64,000 nt of DNA from Hormoscilla sp. GUM202 (GTDB lineage: Bacteria; Cyanobacteriota; Cyanobacteriia; Cyanobacteriales; Desertifilaceae), in contig RFFC02000037.1 of the NCBI GenBank assembly GCA_005518205.2, forward strand, positions 1 to 64,000, written 5' to 3'. The translations under genes and the position numbers were made by a program. Of the stretch, positions 51,181 through 59,901 are shown in pieces. How positions within the stretch are numbered: position 1 is the stretch's first letter; every line of letters starts with the position of its first letter. The notes under the pieces are model-generated. The model had not been told where the DNA came from. It made no database searches and saw only the letters and a program-made list of their open reading frames with translations.

Positions 51181-54100
51181 ATGATTAATTATCATCAAGT
51201 ACCCAGTACTTCATCGGAGAATGACTTGCTTGATGTCAATGATTATGCAGCCCTTCGGGCTCTCTATACCAGTACTTCTGGGGAGAATTGGAAAAACAAT
51301 TTTGGCTGGGACTTTAGCAACGAAACTCCCCCCCCTGCCTCCGTTGTCTCAAACTGGCATGGAGTAACGGTAGAAGACGGTCGGGTGACGAAAATCGAGC
51401 TGAACGGGAACAACCTGAGCGGCATGCTCCCTTCTGAGTTAGGCGACCTCAGCAACTTGCAAAAACTCCGCCTGCAAAGCAACTCCATAAGCGGTTCCAT
51501 CCCGGAGGAGTTAGGCTCGCTCGGCAACTTGCAAGACCTCGGCCTGTACAACAACTCCCTGAGCGGTACGCTCCCCTCTTGGATCGTCTCCATCAGCGAC
51601 TTGCAGTTCCTCGGCCTATCCAAGAACTCCTTTCACGGCACCCTCCCCTCCGAGTATAGCGAGCTCGGCAATTTGCGACAGCTCGGCCTGGCCCAGAATT
51701 CCCTGAGCGGTACATTACCCTCTGAGTATGGTGAGCTCGGCAATTTGCAATACCTATACCTGCACGAGAGTTCCCTGAGCGGCACGCTTCCCTCGGAGTA
51801 TGGCGAACTCAACAATTTGCGAAACTTCTGGCTGCACGGAAACTCCATGAGTGGTATGGTCCCCGAGAGTATCAAGGATTTATCGGCAACAATCAAAGGA
51901 TTGGAAGAATTTGATGATACTCTGAATGCCGATGATTATGCAGCCCTGAAAGCTCTCTATACCAGTACTTCTGGGGAGAATTGGAAGAACAATTTTGGCT
52001 GGGACTTTAGCAGCGAAACTCCCCCCCCTGCTGAGGTTGTCTCAGACTGGCATGGGGTCACGGTAGAAGAAGATCGGGTGACGAAAATCGAGCTGAACGG
52101 GAACAACCTGAGCGGCATGCTCCCGGAGGAGTTAGGCGACCTTAGCAACTTGCAAAAACTCCGCCTGCAAAGCAACTCCATAAGCGGTACCATCCCCTCG
52201 GAATTAGGCTCGCTCGGCAATTTGCAAGACCTCGGCCTGTACAACAACTCCCTGAGCGGTACGCTCCCCTCTTGGATCGTCTCCATCAGCGACTTGCAGT
52301 TCCTCGGCCTATCCAAGAACTCCTTTCACGGCACCCTCCCCTCCGAGTATAGCGAGCTCGGCAATTTGCGACAGCTCGGCCTGGCCCAGAACGACCTGAG
52401 CGGTACATTACCCTCGGAGTATGGTGACCTCAGCAATTTGCAACACCTATACTTGCACGAGAACGACCTGAGCGGCACGCTTCCCTCTGAATATGGCGAG
52501 TTCGACAATTTGCGAAACCTCTGGTTGCACGGAAACTCCTTGAGCGGTACGCTCCCCGAGAGTATCAAGGATTTATCGGCAAACAAACGATTGGAAAACC
52601 ATCCCTATATGGAAACTCCAATTCTCGACTACGAAGTAGTTCCCGGTGAAAGCCTCGAATTTGATATCAGCGGTCACTTCTCCGACATCAACGACAACAT
52701 TGCTAGTTACAGCGCCGAGGGTTTGCCAGAAGGTTTAACCATTGACTCCAGTAGTGGAGCGATCGGCGGCATTCCTACTACTGAAGGCAGTTTTCTCGTA
52801 ACAGTAACGGCATCGGATGATGCGGGAAACAAGGTATCCGATGAATTTAATATTGACGTCCGATCGACTCCTGATGAGGTAGCCTCAGATGAAGTTCTGA
52901 ATGCCAATGATTATGCAGCTCTTCTGGCTCTCTATCACAGCATGAATGGAGAGAATTGGCAGACGAAGTGGGATATCAGCAGCGAAACTCCCCCCAAGGC
53001 TTCTGTTGTCTCAGACTGGCATGGGGTAACGGTAGTCGGCGAGCGGGTGACAAAAATCGAGTTGATCGAGAACTCCCTGAGCGGTACGCTCCCCTCTGAG
53101 CTCGGCAACCTCAGCAATTTGCAAGTCCTCAACCTGAACGACAACTTGGACATTTACGGTACCATCCCCTCGGAGTTAGGCTCGCTCGGCAATTTGCATG
53201 CGCTCGAACTGTCCGGCTATAGCGACGAGAACTCGCACCGAAACTTCGAGGACGAGAAGCACCTGAGCGGTACCATCCCCTCTGAGTTAGGCTCCCTCAG
53301 CAATTTGCAAGTCCTCAACCTGGAGCACAACTACTCCCTGATCGGTACGATCCCCTCAGAGTTAGGCTCCCTCAGCAATTTGCAAGTCCTCGATCTGGAG
53401 TGGAGCAAAATGAGCGGTACGATCCCCTCAGAGTTAGGCTCCCTCGGCAATTTGCAAGTCCTCGATCTGCGAGTGAGCGGCATGAGCGGTACGATCCCCT
53501 CTGAGTTAGGCTCGCTCGGCAATTTGCAAGTCCTCGATCTGGACACCAACTATCGCCTGAGCGGTACCATCCCCTCGGAGTTAGGCTCGCTCGGCAACTT
53601 GCAATACCTCGACCTGCACCGTCTCGGCCACCTGAGCGGTACGCTCCCCTCCGAGTTAGGCTCGCTCGGCAATTTGCAAAAACTCCGCCTGTCCAACAAC
53701 TCCTCCCTGAGCGGTACGATCCCCTCGGAGTTAGGCTCGCTCGGCAATTTGCAAGAGCTGTACCTGCGCCAAAACAGGAGACTGAGCGGTACGCTCCCTT
53801 CGGAGTTAGGTTCTCTAAGCAATTTGCAAGTCCTCGATCTGGACCACTTAATGGAAGTGAGCGGTACGCTCCCCTCGGAGTTAGGCTCGCTCGGCAATTT
53901 GCAAGTCCTCGACCTGACGTCCTTGGACCTGAGCGGTACGATCCCCTCGGAGTTAGGCTCGCTCGGCAATTTGCAAGACCTCGAACTGGAAAACAACTAC
54001 CTGAGCGGTACGCTCCCCTCAGAGTTAGGCTCCCTCAGCAATTTGCAAGATCTCGAACTGAACCACAACTCCCTGAGCGGTACGATCCCCTCCGAGTTAG

Positions 54101-54741
54101 GCTCGCTCGGCAATTTGCAAGTCCTCGAACTGTACAACAACCCCCTGAGCGGTACGTACCCCTCAGAGTTAGGTGAGCTCGGCAGTTTGCAAGTCCTCTT
54201 GTTGGACAAATCCCTGAGCAGTACGATAGGGATCGATGACCATAACTTAGAGGAGAAAGGAAACGGGGGCAACGATTGGTTGCAGGCCCTTAATTTCCTC
54301 GATATCGACGCTATCTTATATGGCCGCGATGGAGACGATACCCTCGATGGCGAGAAGGGAGACGATATCCTCTATGGCGGATCTGGGGACGATCGCCTCG
54401 ATGGCGATCGGGGAGACGATATCCTCTATGGCGGACCTGGTGACGATATCCTCAAGGGATTTCTCGGAATCGACTCGTTTTACGGAAACGAGGGTGCGGA
54501 TACTTTTGTCGTGAGCAGCGGGCGAAATGGCAACAGCAAGAATACCATCCACGACTTTGAGGATGGCACGGACAAAATCCAGGTACGTGGTTTGAGTTTT
54601 GAGAAATTAGAAATTGTCAAGATGGGCAGTTCGACTGCCATTAAGGTAAAGGGGGATGATGAGGAGTTTGCAATTTTGCCGGGAATCGATCCTGGGTCGA
54701 TCTCAGAGAATGATTTTCTCAGCCATGATTTGGTTTTGTAA
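51181..54741 (+). CDS. Giant leucine-rich-repeat protein with RTX calcium-binding C-terminus, paralogue 2
   Basis: 1186 aa, 130 bp after paralogue 1. Three cap modules begin near residues 18, 255 and 585, each starting DYAALxALYxS...ENW and ending WHGVTV...VTKIEL, followed by about 7, 7 and 16 LRRs. The first two cap+LRR blocks (about 230 aa) are near-identical, an internal duplication. An Ig-like domain lies before the third cap. RTX repeats (GDDTLDGEKGDDILYGGSGD) and a tail close the protein. No signal peptide, so type I export is likely. Probable surface protein; ligand unknown. Confidence 0.88.
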   Translation: MINYHQVPSTSSENDLLDVNDYAALRALYTSTSGENWKNNFGWDFSNETPPPASVVSNWHGVTVEDGRVTKIELNGNNLSGMLPSELGDLSNLQKLRLQSNSISGSIPEELGSLGNLQDLGLYNNSLSGTLPSWIVSISDLQFLGLSKNSFHGTLPSEYSELGNLRQLGLAQNSLSGTLPSEYGELGNLQYLYLHESSLSGTLPSEYGELNNLRNFWLHGNSMSGMVPESIKDLSATIKGLEEFDDTLNADDYAALKALYTSTSGENWKNNFGWDFSSETPPPAEVVSDWHGVTVEEDRVTKIELNGNNLSGMLPEELGDLSNLQKLRLQSNSISGTIPSELGSLGNLQDLGLYNNSLSGTLPSWIVSISDLQFLGLSKNSFHGTLPSEYSELGNLRQLGLAQNDLSGTLPSEYGDLSNLQHLYLHENDLSGTLPSEYGEFDNLRNLWLHGNSLSGTLPESIKDLSANKRLENHPYMETPILDYEVVPGESLEFDISGHFSDINDNIASYSAEGLPEGLTIDSSSGAIGGIPTTEGSFLVTVTASDDAGNKVSDEFNIDVRSTPDEVASDEVLNANDYAALLALYHSMNGENWQTKWDISSETPPKASVVSDWHGVTVVGERVTKIELIENSLSGTLPSELGNLSNLQVLNLNDNLDIYGTIPSELGSLGNLHALELSGYSDENSHRNFEDEKHLSGTIPSELGSLSNLQVLNLEHNYSLIGTIPSELGSLSNLQVLDLEWSKMSGTIPSELGSLGNLQVLDLRVSGMSGTIPSELGSLGNLQVLDLDTNYRLSGTIPSELGSLGNLQYLDLHRLGHLSGTLPSELGSLGNLQKLRLSNNSSLSGTIPSELGSLGNLQELYLRQNRRLSGTLPSELGSLSNLQVLDLDHLMEVSGTLPSELGSLGNLQVLDLTSLDLSGTIPSELGSLGNLQDLELENNYLSGTLPSELGSLSNLQDLELNHNSLSGTIPSELGSLGNLQVLELYNNPLSGTYPSELGELGSLQVLLLDKSLSSTIGIDDHNLEEKGNGGNDWLQALNFLDIDAILYGRDGDDTLDGEKGDDILYGGSGDDRLDGDRGDDILYGGPGDDILKGFLGIDSFYGNEGADTFVVSSGRNGNSKNTIHDFEDGTDKIQVRGLSFEKLEIVKMGSSTAIKVKGDDEEFAILPGIDPGSISENDFLSHDLVL

Positions 54742-54829
54742 CGTTCTGTAACGTTCTTCCTAATGAGGTTTGTAGTGCGGAGTGCTACGAACCTCGGGGG
54801 GAATGTTAATATTAATTTTTGTTGGAGGG

Positions 54830-54866
54830 CACCCACCCGATCGTGTGGCGATCGGGTGGGTGTTTT
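54830..54866 (+). terminator. Rho-independent-like terminator after the LRR pair
   Basis: CACCCACCCGATCG (54830-54843) pairs with CGATCGGGTGGGTG (54849-54862) and is followed by TTTT. It lies 89 bp past the stop of paralogue 2. A weaker hairpin, GAGGTTTGTAG / CTACGAACCTC, precedes it. Confidence 0.75.
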
Positions 54867-55016
54867 CTGTGGAGGTGACTGTTGGGGAGGGGAGGTGGGA
54901 TGTGTCCTGATGGGCATATCTGCCGAAGTTTGAAACGTAAGCTATAAGCCACTTTCAGTTGTGTGCAGAAAATGGCATCATCCCAAAAATGTGCAACGCC
55001 AATAATCAAATTGTTC

Positions 55017-55052
55017 ATGGTTCATTGTTAATAGTTAATAACAATGAACCAT
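55017..55052. terminator. Hairpin at the 3' end of ilvB
   Basis: ATGGTTCATTGTT (55017-55029) pairs with AACAATGAACCAT (55040-55052). It lies just beyond the ilvB stop (minus strand) and could end that transcript. Confidence 0.55.
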
Positions 55053-55076
55053 TGGCAATTCGCAATTCACAATTAT

Positions 55077-56960
55077 CTACAGCTTAGTACCGCACTCGGG
55101 GCAGAACTTATTAGTTACCTGGTTTTCGGCACCGCAACTGGGGCAAGAAATTAGATCCGCTGCTGCTTCTGACTGGGGAGGTTCTGGCAAACCTGCCATT
55201 TGAGCATTGTTCTTACCCGGGGCTATCATTGGATAGCAGTTTTCATCCTTCCTGACATGAACATCCATCAACACGGGACCGTCGTGGGCTAGCATTTCGG
55301 CGATCGCCCCTTGCAACTCTTCTCGGGACCGCACCACCATACCTTTGACACCAAAAGCATTTGCCAGCATCACAAAGTCAGGCATTCCCGCTTCCATATT
55401 AGAAGCCGAGTAACGCTCTCCAAAGAAAGTCTGCTGCCACTGACGCACCATTCCCTGCCAGCCATTATTGATAATCACAGTTTTGACCTTGATGTTATAC
55501 TGTGCCAGGGTTGCCAATTCCTGAATATTCATCAGGATACTAGCATCCCCAGCCACACAGATCGCTTCTTCATCGGGCAAAGCCACCTTCACGCCCATCG
55601 CCGCTGGCATCCCGTAACCCATCGTACCTAGGCCAGAACTGGACATCCACCGACGGGGACCATTCTTCAGAAATTGCGCTGCCCACATCTGATGCTGACC
55701 CACATCTGTAGTGTAATAAGCATTAGGTGCTTGCCGCCCCAGTTCCACGATCGCCTCTTGGGGAGACAGACTATCTTCATATTGGGGCACCACTAAGGGA
55801 TAATCCGAACGCCAGCGATCGATTCGTTTCAACCACCCAGTCGTCCGATCCGGTTTTCCTGACAGACCCAACTTCTGACAGCGACGCAACATATCGATTA
55901 ACACCTGACGCACGTCCCCCACAATAGGTACTTGCGGGGCGCGGTTTTTGCCCACTTCTGCTGGATCGATGTCGAGGTGGATTACTTTGGCATGGGAGGC
56001 GAACTCATCTAACTTGCCCGTCACCCGATCGTCAAACCTGGCCCCCACAGCGATCAGCAAGTCGCACTCGCTGACAGCAAAATTAGCATAGGCCGTGCCG
56101 TGCATTCCCAACATCCCCACGGACAGAGGATGGTGAGTATCAAAAGCACCCTTACCCATCAATGTCGTTGTCACTGGTATTTGGAAATGTTCTGCCAGTT
56201 CCAAAACTTCTGCATGAGCGCCAGCAGAGATCGCTCCGCCACCGACATACAGCAAAGGACAGTTAGCTTGCCCGATTAAATTTAACGCTTGGTCGATCTG
56301 CCGAGGGTTGCCTTTGACTGTGGGACGATACCCGGACAGCTTCACCGTACCCGGTTCCACTGGCACGTAGTCAAATTCTTCTAACCCCACATCTTTGGGC
56401 ACGTCAATCAACACTGGCCCGGGACGCCCGGTGCTGGCAATGTGAAAAGCCTCTGCCACAATTAGGGCCATGTCCTTGGCGTGACGCACTACATAGGAAT
56501 GCTTGACGATCGGCAGAGTAATGCCATAAATATCTGTTTCCTGAAATGCATCAGAGCCAATGGCGGGCCGAGGCACCTGACCTGTGACTACTACCATAGG
56601 TATCGAGTCCATATGGGCTGTCGCAATCCCCGTTACCAAATTCGTGGCACCCGGACCTGAAGTCGCAAAGCAGACTCCCACCTTCCCCGTGGCCCGGGCG
56701 TAGCCATCCGCTGCATGGGACGCCCCTTGTTCGTGTCTGACCAGAATATGTTGAACATCGCCCCGCGCTTCCGCCCGGTATACTTCGTCGTATATCGGCA
56801 AGATCGCTCCCCCGGGATAGCCAAATATATGTCTGACTCCATGACGCTTCAAGCTGTCCATCAGGGCAAATGCCCCCGTTTGTCGGGTTGGGGCCATCTT
56901 GCTCGTGGTCGTCACCGGCGTCGCGTTCTCTGTCGCCTTGTCTACTGTTAGCTTGCTCAT
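55077..56960 (-). CDS. ilvB: Acetolactate synthase large subunit with C-terminal zinc ribbon
   Basis: 627 aa, ThDP-dependent enzyme making acetolactate or acetohydroxybutyrate, first step of Val/Leu/Ile synthesis. Conserved: [17 protein letters not shown], catalytic Glu in [39 protein letters not shown], and the ThDP/Mg motif [20 protein letters not shown] with [12 protein letters not shown]. The last 30 residues form a zinc ribbon ([20 protein letters not shown]) with two CxxC knuckles, not part of the classic enzyme. ATG at 56960. The regulatory subunit ilvN is not in the window. Confidence 0.95.
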   Translation of the reverse strand: MSKLTVDKATENATPVTTTSKMAPTRQTGAFALMDSLKRHGVRHIFGYPGGAILPIYDEVYRAEARGDVQHILVRHEQGASHAADGYARATGKVGVCFATSGPGATNLVTGIATAHMDSIPMVVVTGQVPRPAIGSDAFQETDIYGITLPIVKHSYVVRHAKDMALIVAEAFHIASTGRPGPVLIDVPKDVGLEEFDYVPVEPGTVKLSGYRPTVKGNPRQIDQALNLIGQANCPLLYVGGGAISAGAHAEVLELAEHFQIPVTTTLMGKGAFDTHHPLSVGMLGMHGTAYANFAVSECDLLIAVGARFDDRVTGKLDEFASHAKVIHLDIDPAEVGKNRAPQVPIVGDVRQVLIDMLRRCQKLGLSGKPDRTTGWLKRIDRWRSDYPLVVPQYEDSLSPQEAIVELGRQAPNAYYTTDVGQHQMWAAQFLKNGPRRWMSSSGLGTMGYGMPAAMGVKVALPDEEAICVAGDASILMNIQELATLAQYNIKVKTVIINNGWQGMVRQWQQTFFGERYSASNMEAGMPDFVMLANAFGVKGMVVRSREELQGAIAEMLAHDGPVLMDVHVRKDENCYPMIAPGKNNAQMAGLPEPPQSEAAADLISCPSCGAENQVTNKFCPECGTKL

Positions 56961-57113
56961 TGATTTCCTCCCCTAGGACGAGTCGGTATTGTACATATGC
57001 TACATTTAATTACCCGTTTTGAGCCTGCCATTTACCTTATCTTTATTTCTCCTTTTTCTCCGTACATATCGCCCGCGCCTCGGCGATCGCTTTTTCGATT
57101 TCTTGCTCCAGGA

Positions 57114-57749
57114 CTACGTGAGAATATCAGTCACTGATAATACCCAGCAGTTCCCCCTCGATTTTTCGGTCGTTTCCGACACAACGGGTGCTCCCGGAAA
57201 CGACCGAAAAATCGGGAAGAACGGAAAAGCTAAACTGCGATCGCTCTGTTCGTATTTACCCGCAATAAGCATATAAACTTGAAGGGTTGACCGGCGATCT
57301 CTCCAGAGTTCGGGAACCCCTAGGGATGCGTATATTTCCAATTTGTTCAAAGAATATCTCGTGTAGTCCGACTCTACTACCAGGTCTGGTGGCGGGTCAA
57401 TATTCAAGTCTATTTCTGCCTTACCTCTGACCAAAGATTCATTCTGAATGTAGAAACAAGTATCTGGTTCTACCATCCGGGTTAAGTCCGATCGTTCCAG
57501 AGTCAGGGAACCGAGTCGTCTGACTTCTATACCGAGTTCATCTGCAACTGCTGCGATCGAATCTTCTATCAGTGCTACTGGTTCTTCATGTCCTGCATAA
57601 GGAGTCATAATCTCTAATATTCCCCGATCGTAAGCAATTCTACAATTCCGGTCTTCTCCAATCTCTGCCAGCAATGCCTTAAAGGTTTGCCAACTGACAC
57701 CTGTTAACACAGTTCGCGATTCTCTGATTGTTGCTGTCGGCACGGTCAT
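57114..57749 (-). CDS. Uma2-family (DUF820) endonuclease with repeat-derived C-terminus
   Basis: 211 aa. Normal family N-terminus and core: GVSWQTFKALLAEIGEDRNC, EIMTPYAGHE, MVEPDTCFYIQNE and PPDLVVESDYT (PD...E). From about residue 178 the protein is encoded by an inverted repeat (57159-57214) and then unrelated sequence, replacing the usual C-terminal helix. It may be truncated in function. Confidence 0.8.
   Translation of the reverse strand: MTVPTATIRESRTVLTGVSWQTFKALLAEIGEDRNCRIAYDRGILEIMTPYAGHEEPVALIEDSIAAVADELGIEVRRLGSLTLERSDLTRMVEPDTCFYIQNESLVRGKAEIDLNIDPPPDLVVESDYTRYSLNKLEIYASLGVPELWRDRRSTLQVYMLIAGKYEQSDRSLAFPFFPIFRSFPGAPVVSETTEKSRGNCWVLSVTDILT
57159..57214. repeat. 20-bp-stem palindrome inside the Uma2 gene
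   Basis: CGATTTTTCGGTCGTTTCCG (57159-57178) pairs with its exact complement at 57195-57214 around GACACAACGGGTGCTC-like loop. It is a relative of the palindrome at 9977-10032. Confidence 0.8.
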
Positions 57750-57768
57750 TAGTTAATAACTCCTGTCT

Positions 57769-58197
57769 CTACTTGACGAATAAATATTCTGGCACCCAGA
57801 AGCGATCGCACGACATGACGATCGCTTCTGGCATAAAGATATCTACTTCTTGGCCGCCCATGTTCTCGATCGGCAGGATCCCAAAAACTTCGTTTTCGTA
57901 CCGCACTGCTGCTATAATATCATCAAAAGCGGCTACGATCTCATCAGGGTACATGCAGTGGATGGCTATATCGTCCTCGTAATATGCTTCCTCTTCGGGA
58001 CTGTACTGAGAAGGTTTGAGTTTCCCCATCAGGTTACATAGCTTTTCAAACTCCCTATCTGGGACGATCGCCCCTACATCCGTCCCTGCTTCCTGTAAAA
58101 CAAATCGCGTTCCTTGTACCATCACTTCAGTTGTGACCTCAAGTAAATTGGACCGCACAGCAGCGGTAGTTATGCGGGTAAATCCCTCATCTTTCAT
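57769..58197 (-). CDS. Phd/YefM-like antitoxin-related protein
   Basis: 142 aa from the ATG at 58197; the frame is open 14 codons further but those come from a dispersed repeat. The N-terminal part (TRITTAAVRSNLLEVTTEVM, then VQGTRFVLQEAGTDVGAIVP) has the Phd fold pattern. The acidic C-terminal half (EEEAYYEDDIAIHCMYPDEI) is longer than a typical antitoxin. No toxin follows; a Uma2 gene is 19 bp downstream. Confidence 0.65.
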   Translation of the reverse strand: MKDEGFTRITTAAVRSNLLEVTTEVMVQGTRFVLQEAGTDVGAIVPDREFEKLCNLMGKLKPSQYSPEEEAYYEDDIAIHCMYPDEIVAAFDDIIAAVRYENEVFGILPIENMGGQEVDIFMPEAIVMSCDRFWVPEYLFVK

Positions 58198-58224
58198 ATC
58201 AAATTCTTTCGCTACGTTGTCATC

Positions 58225-58285
58225 CCGCCGGGGGTTCAAACCCCCGGCTAATAGCTAAAGTCGGTTTTAACCGACTAATAGCATT
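58225..58285. repeat. Dispersed palindromes GCCGGGGGTTCAAACCCCCGGC and AGTCGGTTTTAACCGACT
   Basis: Two adjacent hairpins, the same pair in the same order as at 22225-22290 and inverted at 45336-45400. Confidence 0.8.
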
Positions 58286-58321
58286 TTCCTTAATAATACA
58301 CATGTATTATTAATAATTTAG

Positions 58322-58384
58322 CTGTCGTCGCGGGACAGAACTATCTTCCGGTGTCACCCATCCAGGCATTATTATATGTTCCAT
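58322..58384 (-). pseudogene. N-terminal stub of a Phd-like antitoxin
   Basis: Reads MEHIIMPGWVTPEDSSV and then loses similarity. The first 17 residues match the starts of the antitoxins at 58453-58761, 59127-59465 and 59512-59826, so it is a fourth, nearly deleted copy. Confidence 0.7.
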
Positions 58385-58452
58385 TGTCTTGCTCCTTTGT
58401 CAAACTTGCATTGGCGGCGATCGCCTGTTTTCGTGTAAGTTACTTTAGCACC

Positions 58453-58761
58453 TTATAAACCAAGGGCTTCCTTCAGTTCTGCCCCTGTGATCTTGGGTGC
58501 GGCTTCTTTTTTCCCAGCACGGATAGCTTCTAAATCTATTCTATCTGAAAACTTTTCCATCACGCGCGCTAGCAGCAAATATTCCTCTATATTGACGATC
58601 GCGGCTACGTCCTTGCCATCTTGGTTCAAAATCACTTGATTTTCGCCGTCGGCCACTCGGTCAACGGTTTCCGCAAAGTTATCTATCGTTTCCTTTGTGG
58701 TCATGCGCAGGACCGAACTATCTTCCGGTCTCACGCACCCGGACATCATTACATGTTCCAT
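58453..58761 (-). CDS. Phd/YefM-family antitoxin, array copy 1
   Basis: 102 aa. A 20-residue leader (MEHVMMSGCVRPEDSSVLRM) precedes the Phd fold (KETIDNFAETVDRVADGENQ, VILNQDGKDVAAIVNIEEYL) and a toxin-binding tail ending ELKEALGL. Separated from its neighbours by small repeats. No toxin directly downstream. Confidence 0.8.
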   Translation of the reverse strand: MEHVMMSGCVRPEDSSVLRMTTKETIDNFAETVDRVADGENQVILNQDGKDVAAIVNIEEYLLLARVMEKFSDRIDLEAIRAGKKEAAPKITGAELKEALGL

Positions 58762-58848
58762 TGTCTTGCTCCTTTGTTCAACTTTAATTATATGCGATCG
58801 CCTGGGAGTGATGTTGTCCGCAGAAAGGCGATCGTCCTGCGGACATAA

Positions 58849-59127
58849 TTATCTGCGGCGATATATTTTGCTGCGATGTCCAACTTTTACAATCACTACC
58901 ATAATCTGGTCATCATCGACTCGGTAAATTACCCGATAATCTCCCACTCGCAGCCGCAAAAGCCCCCTACTATAACCTTGCATTGCTCTAGTTCCTGGCG
59001 GACGCGGATCCTCTGCCAAAGCCATAATTTGAGCATTGATGCGTTGTCTAATGTTGGAGGGAAGGGATCTCAATGACCGTCGAGCCTGGGAAGAGAAAAT
59101 TATACTGTAATTGTTATCTTCATCCAT
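58849..59127 (-). CDS. relE: RelE/ParE-family toxin
   Basis: 92 aa, complete. Core ARRSLRSLPSNIRQRINAQI, helix; then LRLRVGDYRVIYRVDDDQIM and VVIVKVGHRSKIYRR, typical RelE with basic C-terminal residues for mRNA cleavage in the ribosome. Its ATG overlaps the antitoxin stop by one base (TAATG), so the pair is coupled. Confidence 0.92.
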   Translation of the reverse strand: MDEDNNYSIIFSSQARRSLRSLPSNIRQRINAQIMALAEDPRPPGTRAMQGYSRGLLRLRVGDYRVIYRVDDDQIMVVIVKVGHRSKIYRRR

Positions 59128-59465
59128 TACTCCAACCCGAGTTCTTTTCTGACTTGCTCATAGGGAATATAGTCTTCAGGTTTCGTCTCGGCCAAAATTT
59201 TCTCAGCCTCCTCTGCATAAAAATCGTCTTCCAACTGTTCGATCAAATTCTCTAGCAGCCAAAATTCCTCTATATGGATGATAGCTGCTACGTCCTTCCC
59301 GTCTTGGCTCAAAATCACTTGCCGATCGCCGGAGGCCACGCCGTTAACGGTCTGGGCAAAGTTATTTCTCGCTTCAGTTGCGGTCAGGCGCAGGACCGAA
59401 CTAGAAGGCGCTGACGCGCACTTCGTATCCGGTGTCACGCATTCGGGCATCATTACAGACTCCAT
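59127..59465 (-). CDS. Phd/YefM-family antitoxin, array copy 2 (partner of RelE)
   Basis: 112 aa. Leader MESVMMPECVTPDTKCASAP carries an extra eight residues compared with its sisters, then the Phd domain (TEARNNFAQTVNGVASGDRQ, VILSQDGKDVAAIIHIEEF) and an acidic tail (EDYIPYEQVRKELGLE). Binds and silences the adjacent RelE and probably represses the operon. Ends in TAATG. Confidence 0.88.
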   Translation of the reverse strand: MESVMMPECVTPDTKCASAPSSSVLRLTATEARNNFAQTVNGVASGDRQVILSQDGKDVAAIIHIEEFWLLENLIEQLEDDFYAEEAEKILAETKPEDYIPYEQVRKELGLE

Positions 59466-59511
59466 TGTCTTGCTCCTTTGTTCAACGCCAAGTGTAAGTC
59501 ACGTTAGCACC

Positions 59512-59826
59512 TTATAAACCAAGCTCTTTCTTCAGTTCTGCCAATTTAATCGCGGGTATGCTTGCTGTTTCTTCCCTAGCAGCACGGATAGCTTCTAAAT
59601 CCATTTCGTCTTCCAACTGTTCGATCGAACGCTCTAGCAGCCAAAATTCCTCTATATGAATGATAGCTGCTACGTCCTTCCCGTCTTGGCTCAGAATCAC
59701 GTGATTATCGCCGGAGGCCACGCCGTTAACGGTCTGGGCAAAGTTATCTCTCGCTGCCGTTGCGGCCAGGCGCAGCACCGAACTATCTGCGGGTCTCACC
59801 CATCCGGGCATCATTACAGACTCCAT
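59512..59826 (-). CDS. Phd/YefM-family antitoxin, array copy 3
   Basis: 104 aa, very close to copy 2 in the Phd domain (DNFAQTVNGVASGDNHVILS, QDGKDVAAIIHIEEFWLLE) but with a tail like copy 1 (DLEAIRAAREETAS ... LKKELGL). It looks like a chimera of the two. No toxin of its own. Divergent from metH, 75 bp away. Confidence 0.82.
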   Translation of the reverse strand: MESVMMPGWVRPADSSVLRLAATAARDNFAQTVNGVASGDNHVILSQDGKDVAAIIHIEEFWLLERSIEQLEDEMDLEAIRAAREETASIPAIKLAELKKELGL

Positions 59827-59901
59827 GGCATCGCTCCTCTATCTGGCAAAATTGTATTATATTATAACTTAACGATGATTTAATGTGAGATCGCAGTATC
59901 C

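Noticed and set aside
48266-54272. Many minus-strand frames rich in KLLSEPNSEGSVPLRELL
   Set aside because: Antisense of the LRR units, without start signals or independent protein character.
59827-59901. Cobalamin riboswitch ahead of metH
   Set aside because: The leader is only 75 bp and shows no B12-box-like sequence.
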